Positions 1 to 11,400 of a stretch of DNA of 64,000 nt are shown one piece after another. Position 1 is the first letter of the stretch. Each line of letters starts with the position of its first letter. This DNA is from Cryptomeria japonica (Eukaryota; Streptophyta; Pinopsida; Cupressales; Cupressaceae), in assembly GCF_030272615.1 (NCBI RefSeq), contig NC_081412.1, positions 545,918,202 to 545,982,201 of the forward strand, read 5' to 3'. Position numbers and translations under genes: made by a program. The notes beneath the pieces were generated by a model that saw nothing but the letters and a program-made list of their open reading frames with translations, made no database searches and had not been told where the DNA came from.

Positions 1-1070
1 GGACAGACATCTGATAGATAGGGTTACTAGGCAGTTTGGTAGGAGATAATGGATATCACAGGGGTCAAGAGAGTTTGCAAGGACAATCTACCAGGGGCCT
101 ATTTTGTCATATGATACGGAAGTTACCCAGTTCCAAGAGATGGTACCTATGCCATGGTAAATTATTCCTAATATAGTTGATGAAGGGATGGATGATGATT
201 ACACAACATATTTTGAGGCACATACATTTCCACGACTGATAGATCTTGGACAAACCATACCTAGAGAGGAGGATGATGATGATGAGGATGGAGCTGGCTG
301 ATGGAGGAGGAAAATGAGAGGAGGGGTGAGGAGGATTGTGTGGGGGAGATGAGGATAGATAGATAGAGGGAGAGTAGAGGGAGCACAGGAAGGTGGAGAG
401 GGAGGTAGACCACTGGGGCCACCCAAAGGGAGAGGAGGACAACCATTACAGGTTCCAACCCAGGTATAGGGATAGGTATAGATTGGGATAAGACAAGGAC
501 ATGGATAGGGTGTACTAGATTAGGGTGGATAGGAAGAAGGAGATGAGGAGGAGGATGACATTTTCATACTATGAGAGCTCACTTAGGGATAGGTTGATGA
601 GATTGATGATCTCGAGAGAGAGGTGACTCGATTGAGGTGACAACTGGGAGAGATATAGAGAGAGAGAGGGAATAGGCCATACAATGTTACACAACCACAA
701 AGAAGAAATAGAGAGAAGCATGAGCCAGTCTGGGAGGAGACACATCCTTAGGTTTTGCATATTGTGTTCGAGTGGGAGAGGAGATAGGGTATTGGAGGAA
801 CCTATATCATGCAACAGTTCCTCCATACCTCAGAGTAGGAAGCTACAAGAGAGCCTCCCGTTAAACGTCCACAGGATGAGATAGACAAGCAATATCTAGT
901 GGGGGTGTTATGGGTCTACCCACACCACCATCAATAGGAGGGGGAGACAGACAAGATGATCTAGAAGATGGGACTTTCAGGGCTCAAACTCCTTCAAGAC
1001 CCGCCAACTCCAAGGGAGGGAGTTCATCATATCTCTCTGGGATCTATTTTTTATTAGTTTTGTTGTATGA
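1..1070 (+). pseudogene. Degenerate unknown reading frame
   Basis: The plus strand reads through several stops as a protein-like sequence. It has an aromatic stretch around 100-240 (translation includes YTTYFEAHTFPRL), then an acidic DDDDED run near 280, an Arg/Glu-rich heptad-like segment near 595-660, and a basic tail to about 880. A 66-codon ORF (684-884) and a 60-codon ORF (910-1092) are the longest open pieces, in different frames, so any gene is broken. I do not recognise the family. A transposon-derived protein is a guess from the surroundings. The window starts inside it, so its 5' end is not seen. Confidence 0.25.
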
Positions 1071-1134
1071 TTATGTAGACACCTTTGGGTGATTTTGTAG
1101 CTATATGATATTTTGACATTATTGTATCATGACA

Positions 1135-1137
<3 letters not shown>

Positions 1138-1175
<38 letters not shown>
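1138..1175. repeat. (AT)19 microsatellite
   Basis: An uninterrupted AT dinucleotide tract of 38 bases. Confidence 0.95.
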
Positions 1176-1177
<2 letters not shown>

Positions 1178-2740
1178 AATGGCCTATCCTTGTGGTGATT
1201 ATAAGCATGTGTTCTTATGTGTTGCTTCTATATGATTTATGATTATGTAATGCAGTGATTTTATATGATTATGCCATCTGTGTATGATGCATGTTTTATT
1301 TTGATTCTATGATGCCTATGGTGATGCAATGAGATATGATGTGATGCATTGGTTTTTATGCATTTTATGTTTTTTATGTATGCATGATGTTCTATGATTA
1401 CTTATATGACATACTATATACATGATGGGATACATTATTTTTATGTTATCATATGCAAATGCTTACATGAGATATGCAATACTAATAAGTGGTGTGTGCA
1501 GGATATGATAATATTATGATTTGTATATGCATATGGTGAAATTTACTAACATGTGGTGATGCAAGTATATTTTTGATGTGTCATTATACTCACTCATGTG
1601 ATAGCAAGCTACATGGACTCAGGAAGGGATAAATGAAAGACAAAAGGAAAGGGGGATGGAAGGTAGAAGATATGGAGATGAAAGAGCTTCTTGTGCTATT
1701 ATCATCATTGAGCTTTATTATGGCAAATAGGTTATGACCATCTAGGTATAGGTTTGACCTAGATTTTCTTTGTACCAATTTGTATGGAGATTAGACAATC
1801 ACAAACAAAGAATGCCCCAATTCACACTAGACTCACAATGTCCTCATATCCTTGGATGAGCCATAGTACTACTAAGCGACAATCCACAAACAACAAAATA
1901 GGTGAACATATCCCATCCTCGCCTTTCTAGTTCAAAGACATCCTGGAGACAGAATATCTAGTCAGAGACATCCTAGAAAAGTTAAAAGACATGTCACCAA
2001 AAGATAAAATCAAAAGAAAACCAAGATTTGGCACCAAAATTCAATGAAATCCTCAGGTTATTTGTGTTTCTTGCCACATGTGAACATGTTTTATTTAGTC
2101 ACAATGTTGTTTTCCTGATAAAAGGACAGATATTGCTGAAAACCCTATTGTTGCCAAAGTCTGCTAAAAGATTTGATTTGTTGAAAGCCCACTACTGATT
2201 GTGTCTCATTTGAAATTGACTAAATCCATGAAACTGATACTTTTATTGTTGAGAAGAATAAAACTTTATTGTGGATTGGCAATGCAAATGACCTTTTATT
2301 GCGAATTGTGCACAAAAAGGAGGATTTAAAAGATGATGTTCCTCAAAACATACGATTCTCAGGGTGCCACTTCTATCACTAGAATTAAGATTTTGTCCCA
2401 ATTATAGATTGGACCTGATTTATTGTGGAAGGAAAGGGTGAAGAAGGGATTTATTATGAATGGCTAGCCAATCTTAGGTAGATCAATAACAAGCCATGAT
2501 GGGAATGGGTAAATTATTTATGGGATGGTAGGCTGTGAATGTGTGCAAAGTGAAAGAATGATATTGAATCCTGAAAGAGGGAGGAGAAAAGTCTCTACAC
2601 ATGGCGTCGGTAACCCAATTTTCACCATGGTACTTGCGCAGGGCACCACCAAAGTGGTTTTCACTATTGGATGAATTTATTTCTCTTTACTTTTTTCATT
2701 TTTTCAGTTTTTTTGTGTCACAAGGTGCCTGTTTGCAAGG
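1176..2740. other. AT-rich non-coding stretch
   Basis: No supported gene. Between about 1200 and 1560 the sequence is rich in reiterated TATGAT/TGATGC words, a composition I associate with LTR or 3' non-coding DNA of plant gypsy elements, but no LTR ends or TSD could be placed. From about 1790 to 2740 it is non-coding and may hold the 3' untranslated region of E6, which reads leftward from 2744. No copy of the AT-rich 738-bp LTR seen at 22610-23347 is present here, so the 3' LTR of E6 was not found. Confidence 0.5.
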
Positions 2741-2743
2741 TTT

Positions 2744-3960
2744 TTACCAAGTAAAATTTTTTATTATAAATTTATGATTTTTTTGTATTTTTAACACATT
2801 TTTTGATTTTTTTGTATTTTTGACAATGGGACACTTTGAAAAACTCTGTGTAAAACTTGTGAAGGTGTATGTTGTTGATAGGATCCTCCAAAGGTTCTCC
2901 ATATAGTGTTGAGAGTCGATATGCACCTGATCCATAAATTGTTGTGATGATGTAACGGCCAAACCAATTTAGCTCAAACTTACCCTTTTTCTCTCTATCT
3001 TGTTGATTTTTAGGATTTTCTCTTAGAAATAAGTCACCATATCAAATGTGTGAGGCTTTACCTTATGATTGTAGATTCAACTCATTCTTTGTTGATATGA
3101 TTTGAGATGATTGAATGCAATTTGTCTATGCTAATCCAATAATTCCAAATCTTGTGAGCGAGAGACCCTATAATCTTCATCATTGATTAGATTGCACAAA
3201 GAGACTCATAGGGTTGGTAGATCGACCTCAATAGGTAAGATATCTTTAGAACCATAGACAAGTGAATAAGGTGCAGATCCAGTAGGAGTGCGAACACTTA
3301 TGCGGTTGGCCCAAAGTGTAGGGTTGAGTTGGATATGCCAGTTACAACCAATGTCATTGGCTATCTTTTTGAGGATTTTGAGGATAGGTTTGTTAGACGC
3401 CTTAGATTGACCATTACCTTGGGGGTAATATGGGGTGGAAAAGTGGTGATGGATATAGAAACAATCACAAAGCTCATGAACATCCTGATGTTTTAATGGA
3501 CGCCTATTGTCTGTGACAATGAAAAGGGGAATATCGTATCAACAAATGATATAATTGAGGATAAAAGTTGTAATCTTCTTTTTGGTGACTTGGGTGAGAG
3601 AAATGACTTCAATCCATTTTGTAAAATATTTTGTAGCCATTGGAAGAAGGGGGGTGAATCTTATCTATGAGGTCAAGTCCCACTAACAAAAGGGCGATTG
3701 AGTGGCAATCAGCTGAAGTTCCCATGCTGGTGCATGAATAAAGTCTCCATGAATTTGACACTGCTTAGACTTTTTGATAGATTGATATGAGTTTTTTTCC
3801 ACAGTAGGCCAGTAGTATCCAGTCTCATCAAATTATTGGCTAAGGTTGGACCACTAGAGTGAGAACCACATATACCTTCGTGAACCTCACGTAACGCAAT
3901 TTGTGCTTTGTCACTTTATAAACATCTAAGGAGAGAACCATCTAGACCTCGATGATAAAG
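2744..3960 (-). pseudogene. E6 integrase remnant
   Basis: The reverse strand keeps integrase landmarks despite many stops. The pre-integrase spacer (LYHRGLDGSLLRCL-like) is near 3905-3955. The zinc-binding segment containing VHEGICGSHSSG is at about 3860-3905. A C-terminal segment resembling the plant gypsy motif for PYSLVYGSKDILPIEV is near 3225-3290, followed by a basic tail ending about 2744. The enzyme would insert the cDNA into chromosomes. This copy cannot be translated. The 72-codon ORF at 2744-2962 is its C-terminal scrap. Confidence 0.7.
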
Positions 3961-4600
3961 GATATTGGCTAAAATGAAATAATGGGTGGATTAATGAATG
4001 AAGGTATGACTGTTGATTGTTGGAAAGGTCAGGTGGAAGGATATTATCGCAGAGGTAAGTGAAAATGGTATCGTACCAAGGGAAATCGGGACCAAGAACA
4101 CATATCATTTCTGCAGGAGTGATCTCATATGAGAGAACCAAGAGATTATCCACCAAGAACTCATAGCAGGTCTCATTATGAGGCATATCAATCAAAGAAA
4201 CAATGGTAGCCATGGCATCTACAGCTCGATTATTATCCCTTGGAATCTATTCAAAGATTATCTGTGTGAAATATTGCTTAAAATCATCTGCCATTTTCTT
4301 GTAAGGCATTAACTTTTCATCTTTAGTTTGATAATCATCATTTGCTTGACGAATCATAAGTTGGGAGTGCCCAAAAATATGAAGTTCCTAGATCTTCCAC
4401 TAAACTACAATTCATAGTCCCATTGTTAATGCTTCATATTTTGCTATGTTATTCGTGCAAGGAAATAATGATTGATATGACTTAGGAATAGAGTCCCCTT
4501 GAGGTGTGATGAAGAGGATACTGGCTCCTGTGTTGTGCTGCATGTATGAACCATCAAAATATAATTCCAAGGATTTACACTTGTCATCGTAAGAATGGAT
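3926..4600 (-). pseudogene. E6 second (archaeal-type) RNase H and spacer
   Basis: Reading leftward from about 4575, the translation shows the hallmarks of the extra RNase H of Tat elements: an ELYFDGSY-like first catalytic segment, NNIAKYEAL in the middle, and RDNNRAVDAMA near 4205-4240 at the end. An open 95-codon stretch (3926-4213) covers the tail and the WYDTIFTYL-like spacer before integrase. Two or three in-frame stops interrupt the domain. The domain removes RNA from RNA-DNA hybrids and marks the element as Tat rather than Athila or a chromovirus. The lineage call is from family knowledge. Confidence 0.65.
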
Positions 4601-4605
4601 TAATC

Positions 4606-5075
4606 TCAGAATTCCAAGACAATGGGAGTGTCATCAATCATAGGTGCATCTACCAGTTGATCTGCAATAACTTGTACTTTAATTGCTTTTTTGTCCATAT
4701 ATTTAGTGTCGAACTCGCTCAGGATCATAACCCATTTAGCTAATCCTCCAGTGAGTGTTGCCTTATTAAGAAGGTATTTGAGTGAATCTATCCTTGCAAC
4801 GAGCTTTGTTTTATGAGTTAGCATGTAATGATGTAATTTCTACGAGGCAAAAACTATAGCAAGACATGAATGCTCAATCCGAGTGTAGTTAAGCTCATAA
4901 CCAACCAATGTGTGATTGATAAAGTATACTACTCTTTCCTTGCCTTCATTATCATGTTGCGCTAAGAGTGCCCCCAGTGCTATTTGCGTAGCTGATATAT
5001 AAAGTAATAGGGTTTTTTACAGAATAGCTGACATCAATAGTGGTGGATTTAAAAGATAATCTTTGAGAATTTGGA
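4606..5075 (-). pseudogene. E6 RNase H domain of RT
   Basis: The reverse strand reads IALGALLAQHD, then YELNYTRIEHSCLAIVFA, then HYMLTHKTKL, the normal RT-connected RNase H of gypsy polyproteins. A 72-codon open stretch (4606-4824) contains the LAKWVMILSEFDTKY segment. It directly follows the RT piece at 5080-5532 with stops between. It degrades template RNA during reverse transcription. Broken by stops. Confidence 0.7.
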
Positions 5076-5079
5076 AAGC

Positions 5080-5862
5080 CTATTGATACTTATAATCCCA
5101 TTTGGACTTGATATTCTTGTGAAGTAGATGCTGAAAAGAATGACATTTATTTGCAAGTTGTGCGATGAATCTGCATATCGATTGGAGTATTCCTTGTACA
5201 GACCAAAGTTGACTAATATTCTTTGGTGGTGGTATCTCTAATATAGCTCTAACTTTTGTTGGATCTGCTTCAATTCCTCTTTGTGAGACAATATATCCAA
5301 GGAGTTTCTCGGAGGTCATGCCAAAGATACACTTCTTGGGATTTAATCTAACTTTGTATTTTTCCAAACGTTCAAAAACCACATATAGGACATCCAGGTG
5401 TGTTTCTCTTGTTATTGAATTTCCTAGGATATCATCAACATAATCTTCTATAGTGACGTGCATGAGATCATGAAATATGGTTGTCATTGCTCTCTGATAT
5501 GTAGCACCTACATTCTTTAATCTGAAGGGCATAAAATTCCAACAAAAGTTACCCTAAGGACAAGTAAATGTTGTTTTATGTTGATCTTCACGTGGTCTTT
5601 TGATTTGGTTATACTCAGAGAATCCATCCATCAAAGATAACATTGCATGACCAGTTGTAAGATTTACTATCAAATCAATGTTCGATAGTGCGAAATCATC
5701 TTTAGGACAAGCCTTGATGTCTCTGAAATATGTACATATTATGATACTGCAATCTGGTTTACTAATAGGTACCAAGTTAGAAATCCACTCAGGGTAATCA
5801 TTCAGTCTAATGAATCCAACATCCAATAATTTCTCCAGCTCTACCTTGACTAATAGTGCCAC
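5080..5862 (-). pseudogene. E6 reverse transcriptase
   Basis: Two open pieces cover the RT fingers and palm. The upstream piece (5554-5862, 102 codons) has VGFIRLNDYPEWISNLVP, a degraded DYRDLN motif (YFRDIKACPKDDF) and LSLMDGFSEYNQI. The downstream piece (5080-5532, 150 codons) begins MPFRLKNVGATYQRAM and carries the catalytic YVDDI near residue 31. That order is diagnostic for Ty3/gypsy RT. A stop separates the pieces between 5532 and 5554. The catalytic Asp pair is intact, but the frame cannot give a whole enzyme. Confidence 0.9.
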
Positions 5863-5868
5863 CTATGG

Positions 5869-7676
5869 CTACATCTTTCTCAATTTTTGTTTTAATGGTT
5901 TAGCTCTTGGAGTAACTATCAAATGATGCATTACTAGATTAGGGTCTAGTCCAAGAATATCCACATATGACCATGCAAAATTGATTTGTTTTTCTGTGAA
6001 GAAACTTATGAACTTTGGTCTTTCTTTTTTTATCAAAGACTGTGCTAAGAAGATGTTATGTGGAACTTCCTCTATGCCAACATTTGTCTTGATAGTTTTC
6101 TCCACCAGCATTGATGATTTTTCTTCATATGATGTCATGGGGAGAGTGTCAAACCTTCCATCCTCAAGTGCCTCAGAGAGGTTTTCAAATTTAGATGCAT
6201 CCTTTATTTTTAATTTTTTAGGGTCAGATAGTGCCACAATGTGATTTTCACCATAAGACCCATGATTTGTTTTTATTTTTATAATTTGCAACTAGAAGGT
6301 TTGGCATTCTCTCCAAGATATGCCGCAGTATCGAGTTCTATGATTTAAACTACTTTTTGGTCCCCAAGAGGAAGATAATTTCTTATGCTAAGGTAGTCAA
6401 TGAAGGCCTTGTCATTTTGGAAGGTGTCTAGTTGTGGAGGCCCTTGTTGGTCCCAATCAATGAGCTATGGATGAACGAGGGGAAGACCATCAGTGTTTTC
6501 AAAGTGAATGATAGTGAGAGTAAAGATGCAAGAGTCATCAGGTATTTCAATGCAATCGTCGGGGTCATCGCTAGAACTCTCCTCATCAGCCTCAATTGTA
6601 AACGAATCCAAATTGACATCACTAGAGTGACAGTCAACAACGAGAGTCTTCACTCTTTATGGTTTTGACCTAGAACCTTGATATGTTGAGGGTTTAGGAT
6701 CCCAATATGTTTTTATCCATGGTTCTCTACTATCTTTCTTTTCTTGAGATGTAGGCTCTGATAGAGTTACTTGACCAACTCTAAATTTTCTGTTAAACTC
6801 TTCTTCTTCCATGGGTTCACCTAGTTCTCTGAATGTTTTGGTGACTAGTCTAAACCCCATTCCCATTCATTAGAGTCTATGGAATAGCATTTCTCTCATG
6901 GTTTGCCATTAGTGGAGATAGAATTGGTGATTTGCAATGCTTCTTTAATATTGTGAGTACCTAATTTAAATGGTATAAAGCCAAGTCCTTTGGAGTGCTA
7001 ATTCTTGGATGTTAAATCTAGTTGCAATGGTTTAACAATTCCTTTCTTTTGTAACCCAAGAGGGCCTTTACCATCATATCCCAATTTTTGTAAGAATTTA
7101 AAGTCTTTACCATACTTCTCATATGGTCTTTTGATGTGATCTTGTGTAGATTCCTCTTAAGGTTCTTTATAAAGCATTTTATAAAGATCTTCTTCCATCT
7201 CACCTCATTTTTTGAATATGGTGGGATCCAATTTTATAGTAATAGCGGATAATTTTTTAGAAGGATGTTGTCATCCATAATATTTAGGAGGATCAATTAT
7301 TTGTATTAAATACATATTTTGGTTGAAAGTATACTCTCCCATGCCCTTGTCCTTGTATTTTCCTTTGAGCTCACCTTATTTTGATGTAGAAGGTTTTAAT
7401 GAAATTCTGGATCCACATATGTTGATGATGGAGTTGCTTCTCTATTAATTGGAATTATTTTCTCTGATCTTGGTCATAGGTTATTACAATATATGAATGG
7501 ATTTGGATCACCTTTTATTGCTACTTCAACTGCATTGTAAGGAAATTTGATACATTGATGATATGCTGATGGTATTTCTCTCATTTCATGTATCCATGGA
7601 TGTCCCAAGAGTATATTATATGTAAGATCTAGATCAAGGACTTACATCCTTTGTGAATAGCCTAACTCTCAAAGGT
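5869..7676 (-). pseudogene. E6 protease end, G-patch-like linker and pre-RT region
   Basis: Between protease and RT the reverse strand holds several open pieces. The one at 5869-6291 (140 codons) ends in LDPNLVMHHLIVTPRAKPLKQKL, the sequence that normally leads into RT in this gypsy group. A piece at 7018-7203 contains the NWDMMVKALLGYK segment, which resembles the G-patch-like repeat of Tat polyproteins. From about 7500 to 7640 the reading is LTYNILLGHPWIHEMREIPS and then DPNPF.YCNNL, the C-terminal protease flap and trailer. Many stops and frameshifts. The region stops at 7677-7681 where solo LTR E9 entered. Confidence 0.65.
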
Positions 7677-7681
7677 AAGGT

Positions 7682-7685
7682 TTAT
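7682..7685 (-). repeat. Outer 4 bases of solo copia LTR E9 (left fragment)
   Basis: E6 matches its sister copy E8 up to aaggt (7677-7681). The next four bases, ttat, precede the TG of E7. Copia LTRs here begin TGAT in this orientation, so ttat is read as the mutated first bases of the LTR whose main body lies at 12285-13618 and ends against a second aaggt. This is inference from the flanking TSD. Confidence 0.45.
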
Positions 7686-8023
7686 TGTCGACATAAATTG
7701 CCTATTGTTATGTTTGATAATATTTGTTATCCGAAAAGGTATTAATTAATTTATTGAGTGGTTTGTCAGTCTAGGGTGGTTATGCGTCAATTGGTTGATG
7801 GTTGTGTACCTCTTGGCAATTGTTGGGTCCTTTAAATATGTTGTGTACTATCAAGGAAGGGGGATGGTATTGTCAGATCTATTGTAATCCTTGGCCAACC
7901 ATCTTTGGTCTCTTCTTTGTAATAATTGAATGTGCGAATAAAGATAAATTTTATTGTCATGTCTAGTATGCATTGTCATGTACATTATTATTTCTTGTAT
8001 TTAATTTACCAGTTGTACCAACA
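7686..8023 (+). repeat. E7 5' LTR (338 bp)
   Basis: Begins TGTCGAC and ends CCAACA. The block from ATAAATTGCCTATTG to TAATTGAATGTG is repeated at 12039-12284. A TATA-like TTTAAATATG lies near 7830 and an AATAAA polyadenylation hexamer at 7937-7942. The 3' LTR copy is truncated before the equivalent of that hexamer. Confidence 0.85.
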
Positions 8024-8029
8024 AATATT

Positions 8030-8043
8030 TTGGTGTCATTGCC
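8030..8043 (+). promoter_or_regulatory. E7 primer-binding site, tRNA-Asp type
   Basis: The 14 bases TTGGTGTCATTGCC start seven bases past the LTR end. They look like the plant gypsy Asp-type site TGGCGCCGTTGCC after CpG-to-TpG/CpA decay. This orients the element as plus-strand. Confidence 0.7.
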
Positions 8044-8190
8044 TTAAAAGAAATCATGTCATCCTTGAGTGATTCATGTCCATAGATACCATTAAAGGTG
8101 AGAAGAGGCCACAGGGTGGTCAAGACCAAGCGATTAGGTGATCTACTGACCCTCGACCAAAGGGAGCACAGAGACAAGTCAAAACCCGAA

Positions 8191-8432
8191 AGTACCTGAG
8201 TGTTGGGACACTGGAGGTGGATGTGTAGAGGAAGCGTACATGTCTGAGAGTGCAAAGAAAGCACCAAAATTTAGCGATCGAAACATTTCACTCAAGTCCG
8301 ACACACCTGGAAGTACTCGAAGTGTTGGGGATGCTAAAGGTAGATGTATAGAGGATGCCTGCGTGACCGAGAGTGCAGGGAAAGCAGAAATTGCCAAAGT
8401 TCATGAGAGACAGGTCAGAGGACCTGACATGA
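8191..8432 (+). repeat. Two degenerate copies of a ~121-bp unit in E7 leader
   Basis: The segment starting AGTACCTGAGTGTTGG at 8191 recurs as AGTACTCGAAGTGTTGG at 8312. Both copies share a GTAGAGGA core and the GAGAGTGCA(A/G)(A/G)GAAAGCA ending. They lie just upstream of the Gag core. An 80-codon ORF (8240-8479) spans part of both and is probably incidental or the eroded Gag N-terminus. Confidence 0.6.
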
Positions 8433-8459
8433 TATTGCAAAATATGCATAACCATTTGG

Positions 8460-9600
8460 GAGGCAAATGGCCAAGATAACATGGACTACTGGCTGAAGGC
8501 ATTTCCCACCACCCTTTGGGGGATTGCCATTGACTGGTACACAAAACTTGATGCCCAACATAAGATGAGATGGAGTGATCTGAAGAGGGCATTCTAGGAG
8601 GAATTCAAACTCTTGGGGGATGATAATGAGATAGTGGCCAAAATATTTAATACTAAGAAAGGGAAAAATGACAGTGTATGTGCTTACAACTGTAGGCTCA
8701 AAGAGATATTGAACAAGATAGAAAACTAGCCAGCCAACAGGTTGAAAAAGAGGTGGTTCATGGAGGGATTGATACCCTCACTACGCAAGAAGATGAAATT
8801 AGTTCCTCCATCCTCATACGCTGATGCATACAATCGAACGATATAAATCAAGAGTGAAAATAAAACCTCCTCTTGAGAGAAGAGGAAGATCGGTGATGAT
8901 GAGAGCATCGAAGCTAGCAGTGACAAAGAATCCAAAACCGTACAAGTCCTTCGATAGGATATGTTGAGAATGATGAAATAATTGAAGGTTGAGAAAGGAA
9001 CCAACAATGAAGGTAATGAACTATGGTGTATCGAGTGCAAAAGGGAGGGGCACACGAAAGGTAATTGTCCTAGAAATATGTTTTGTGAAATTTTCTAAGT
9101 GCTGGGGCATTCAATCAAGGAGTGCCCATATAATTTGAAGATGAGAAGTACACAAGTACTCTTCACACAGGGAGAGTCTAGACCATCAAAATCATAGAAT
9201 GTATCACCAAGTGGTTATGGAAATCAAGGGTGAAACTAAATACAGTACAACTCCAAAGGACGTCCTATCATACAATGCTAAAAATGTAGTGAATAGGGGC
9301 ACTTTGCGAGAGACTGCCATAAGAAGAAAGAAAACATACAATTATTGTGCAAATGGTGTGGACCAGGTGACCATGAAGACACCAACTGCCCAAATCAGAA
9401 GGGTATTAATATGCTGGACATGGAGGAACAAGAGGACGTAGTTTTGACAATCACAAGAGCACAAACAAAGAAGGCGATGTATTCAAACTCTGGTACGAAA
9501 AAGGAACAAGCCAAAGTAGAACAAGTGTTGGCGAAGGAACAAGTAACTTCCAATGGAACTACAAGTATGTCATTGCGAGAGTCAAAGAAGAACATAGTCT
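8460..9600 (+). pseudogene. E7 Gag with zinc knuckles
   Basis: A Gag capsid segment reads NMDYWLKAFPTTLWGIAIDW from about 8478, then WSDLKRAF (stop) EEFKLLGDDNEIVAKIFN and RLKKRWFMEGLIPSLRKKMK to about 8800. This is the standard W...F...F Gag core that packages element RNA. Three to four knuckle relics follow: CIECKREGHTKGNC near 9035, CEIF(stop)VLGHSIKEC near 9090, a C-x2-C-like CSE-GHFARDC near 9290, and CKWCGPGDHEDTNC at about 9348. The last is in the 85-codon open stretch 9345-9602. Several stops and at least one frameshift (near 8465) break it. The style is that of conifer gypsy Gag. Confidence 0.8.
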
Positions 9601-9689
9601 GACAGGTGCTACAAATAATCGTACCCATCAAGGTGGTAGACCTTCTTTAAACTATGCCGCAAATAAGAATGGCAATTTCCAACATAGCC

Positions 9690-10190
9690 AGTGATGAAAT
9701 AGTCTTCTAGAAAAACTATAAGCCACATGAGGAGGATCTGACTAGAAAACCATCAGCCGAAGGGAATGAGTCTAGTGATCCAATGTTGTTGATGGTGAGC
9801 ATTGGGAGGAAGCCGGTGGTCGTCGAGATGGAAATAATGGGGAAGAAGCTGAATAACACCATTGTCAATGCAGGCTCGGGAGTAAATGTACTGTTAGAAG
9901 ACACATGGAAATGTCTGGGCAAGCCAAAGCTTTGGCCACCAACCTTCCACTTGGTAGGTGCCGACCAACATGAAATCTAACTGTTGGGAACATTGATGGC
10001 ACAAAAAGTAATGATTGGGACACAACAATTTTTATTGGACTTTGTAGTCATCCGGTTACAGAAGACTACGTATGATGCACTCCTCGGGAGGGGATGGTTG
10101 GTTACTGCCAAGGTGAATCATAACTGGAAGTGAAACACACTCTCGATCAAGAGTGATGGGAGGTAGCACGTCATTGACTTGAGGAACCAG
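9690..10190 (+). pseudogene. E7 retropepsin-like protease
   Basis: An open 65-codon stretch (9783-9980) reads LMVSIGRKPVVVEMEIMGK, then NAGSGVNVLLEDTWKCLGKP and HLVGADQHEI. The D-[ST]-G type catalytic triplet of gypsy proteases is normally DGGSG or DGGAG in this context. Here the Asp is Asn (NAGSG), so the enzyme would be inactive. The second half (stop, then QFLLDFVVI and YDALLGRGWLVTAKVNHNWK) runs to about 10130 and HVIDLRNQ to 10190. The enzyme would mature Gag. No RT follows. Confidence 0.75.
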
Positions 10191-10502
10191 GGGGTGAGTG
10201 AAAAACTGGCACCCTTAGACTCTGAGTCTGAGGGTGGAGAGTTAGGTATGGATGGAGGCAGGAAAGACATGAAACCTAACGATGAAGGGGTGCTCGAACT
10301 GGAAGATTTCTTAGAAGATGAGATGAGTTCCTTGAATGGACTATTCCACTGGAAAATGGAGGACTATGAGGTATTTTCACCAGCATGTAATTTTCTTGAA
10401 GCTACAACTACTGGTGAAAAGAAACTGATGGAAGCATGTAAATTTATGAATAATACATTTGGTAGCACGGAGATGGAAAATGGATGGAAAAAATCCCACT
10501 GA
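10179..10502 (+). CDS. E7 post-protease acidic ORF (107 codons)
   Basis: An open frame directly continuing the protease reading, with an overlapping start. It is Glu/Asp-rich (GVLELEDFLEDEMSSLNGLF), with no recognisable domain. In pol-bearing relatives this linker leads to RT. Here it ends at 10502 and nothing RT-like follows. It is most likely the C-terminal end of the Gag-protease polyprotein, not a separate gene. No promoter of its own is seen. Confidence 0.4.
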   Translation: MRNQGVSEKLAPLDSESEGGELGMDGGRKDMKPNDEGVLELEDFLEDEMSSLNGLFHWKMEDYEVFSPACNFLEATTTGEKKLMEACKFMNNTFGSTEMENGWKKSH

Positions 10503-11100
10503 TGAAGGATAGGGGTCGTACAAACAAAGGAGCTTGCATGGAAGGAAATCATACCTGTACAGAGTCAGATCGTATGCAAGCATACTGTCAAAGAATATGG
10601 AATTGAGAAGAAAAATCAAACAGAAGGAACCGTACAAGCCACAATGAATTCCATCTCATTTGTACGACACTGACCGTACACCCTATGGAGTAAGGGATAG
10701 CACAAAAGGGAGACCATATGACCCAGACCCATGAGATACACACAAAACCTAGCCCATACACTACATGGGGATGAAGCAGAACTAGACACTCTAAGCACAT
10801 TAGGCAGCCAGGAGGTAGGAGGAACTCGACGTAGAGAAGGAAATAAAGGTAGAGGAAGTAGTCCGTACATGGTCGTACATCAATAGGGAAGTGGGCCATA
10901 CATATCCATATGAGCCAGATCAGACCATCTGTACCATATCCATACAAGGAATACACAATTGAAAGGAGAAATCCATATGGAACTAACTAAAGGAGAGATC
11001 CATATAGAATGCATAGAATTGGAGAGAGAAATTCATATGGTAATCTATACAAGGTGTGAGGGTGTGTGAAGGAAATTTGCTAAGATTTGTACAAAATTGG

Positions 11101-11400
11101 AAAACATCCATATAGAATTAGATTGGAAGGTAAGTCCGTACAGTGGTAGGCACAACACAGTCTATCGGGAGGACGAAATTGATCATGCAACAACAACCAT
11201 CTATCCGTACAAGAACCGTTTGGAACTACCAGACAAAGTTGGAGAGAAATTAGAAAACATCTGTACGGAATTAGCTTGGAAGGTAAGTCCGTACAGTGGC
11301 AGGCACAATGTAGTCTGCAAGGAGGAGCATGAAATTGATCATGCAACAACAACCATCTATCCGTACAAGAACCGTACGGAACTTCCAGGCAAAGTTGGAG
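11101..11400 (+). repeat. 153-156-bp tandem duplication in E7
   Basis: Copy 1 starts at 11101 and copy 2 at 11254. Shared anchors include GGAAGGTAAGTCCGTACAGT (11125 and 11278) and GATCATGCAACAACAACC (11181 and 11337). The offset grows from 153 to 156 because copy 2 has 3 extra bases, which keeps the frame of the surrounding ORF. Confidence 0.85.

Noticed and set aside
107..458. Minus-strand Ser/Pro/Leu-rich ORFs
   Set aside because: Antisense of the acidic/basic low-complexity segment. Composition only.
1074..1084. TGTAGACACC resembling the E8 LTR start
   Set aside because: Only the first ten bases match. The following sequence is unrelated, so it is not the missing 3' LTR of E6.
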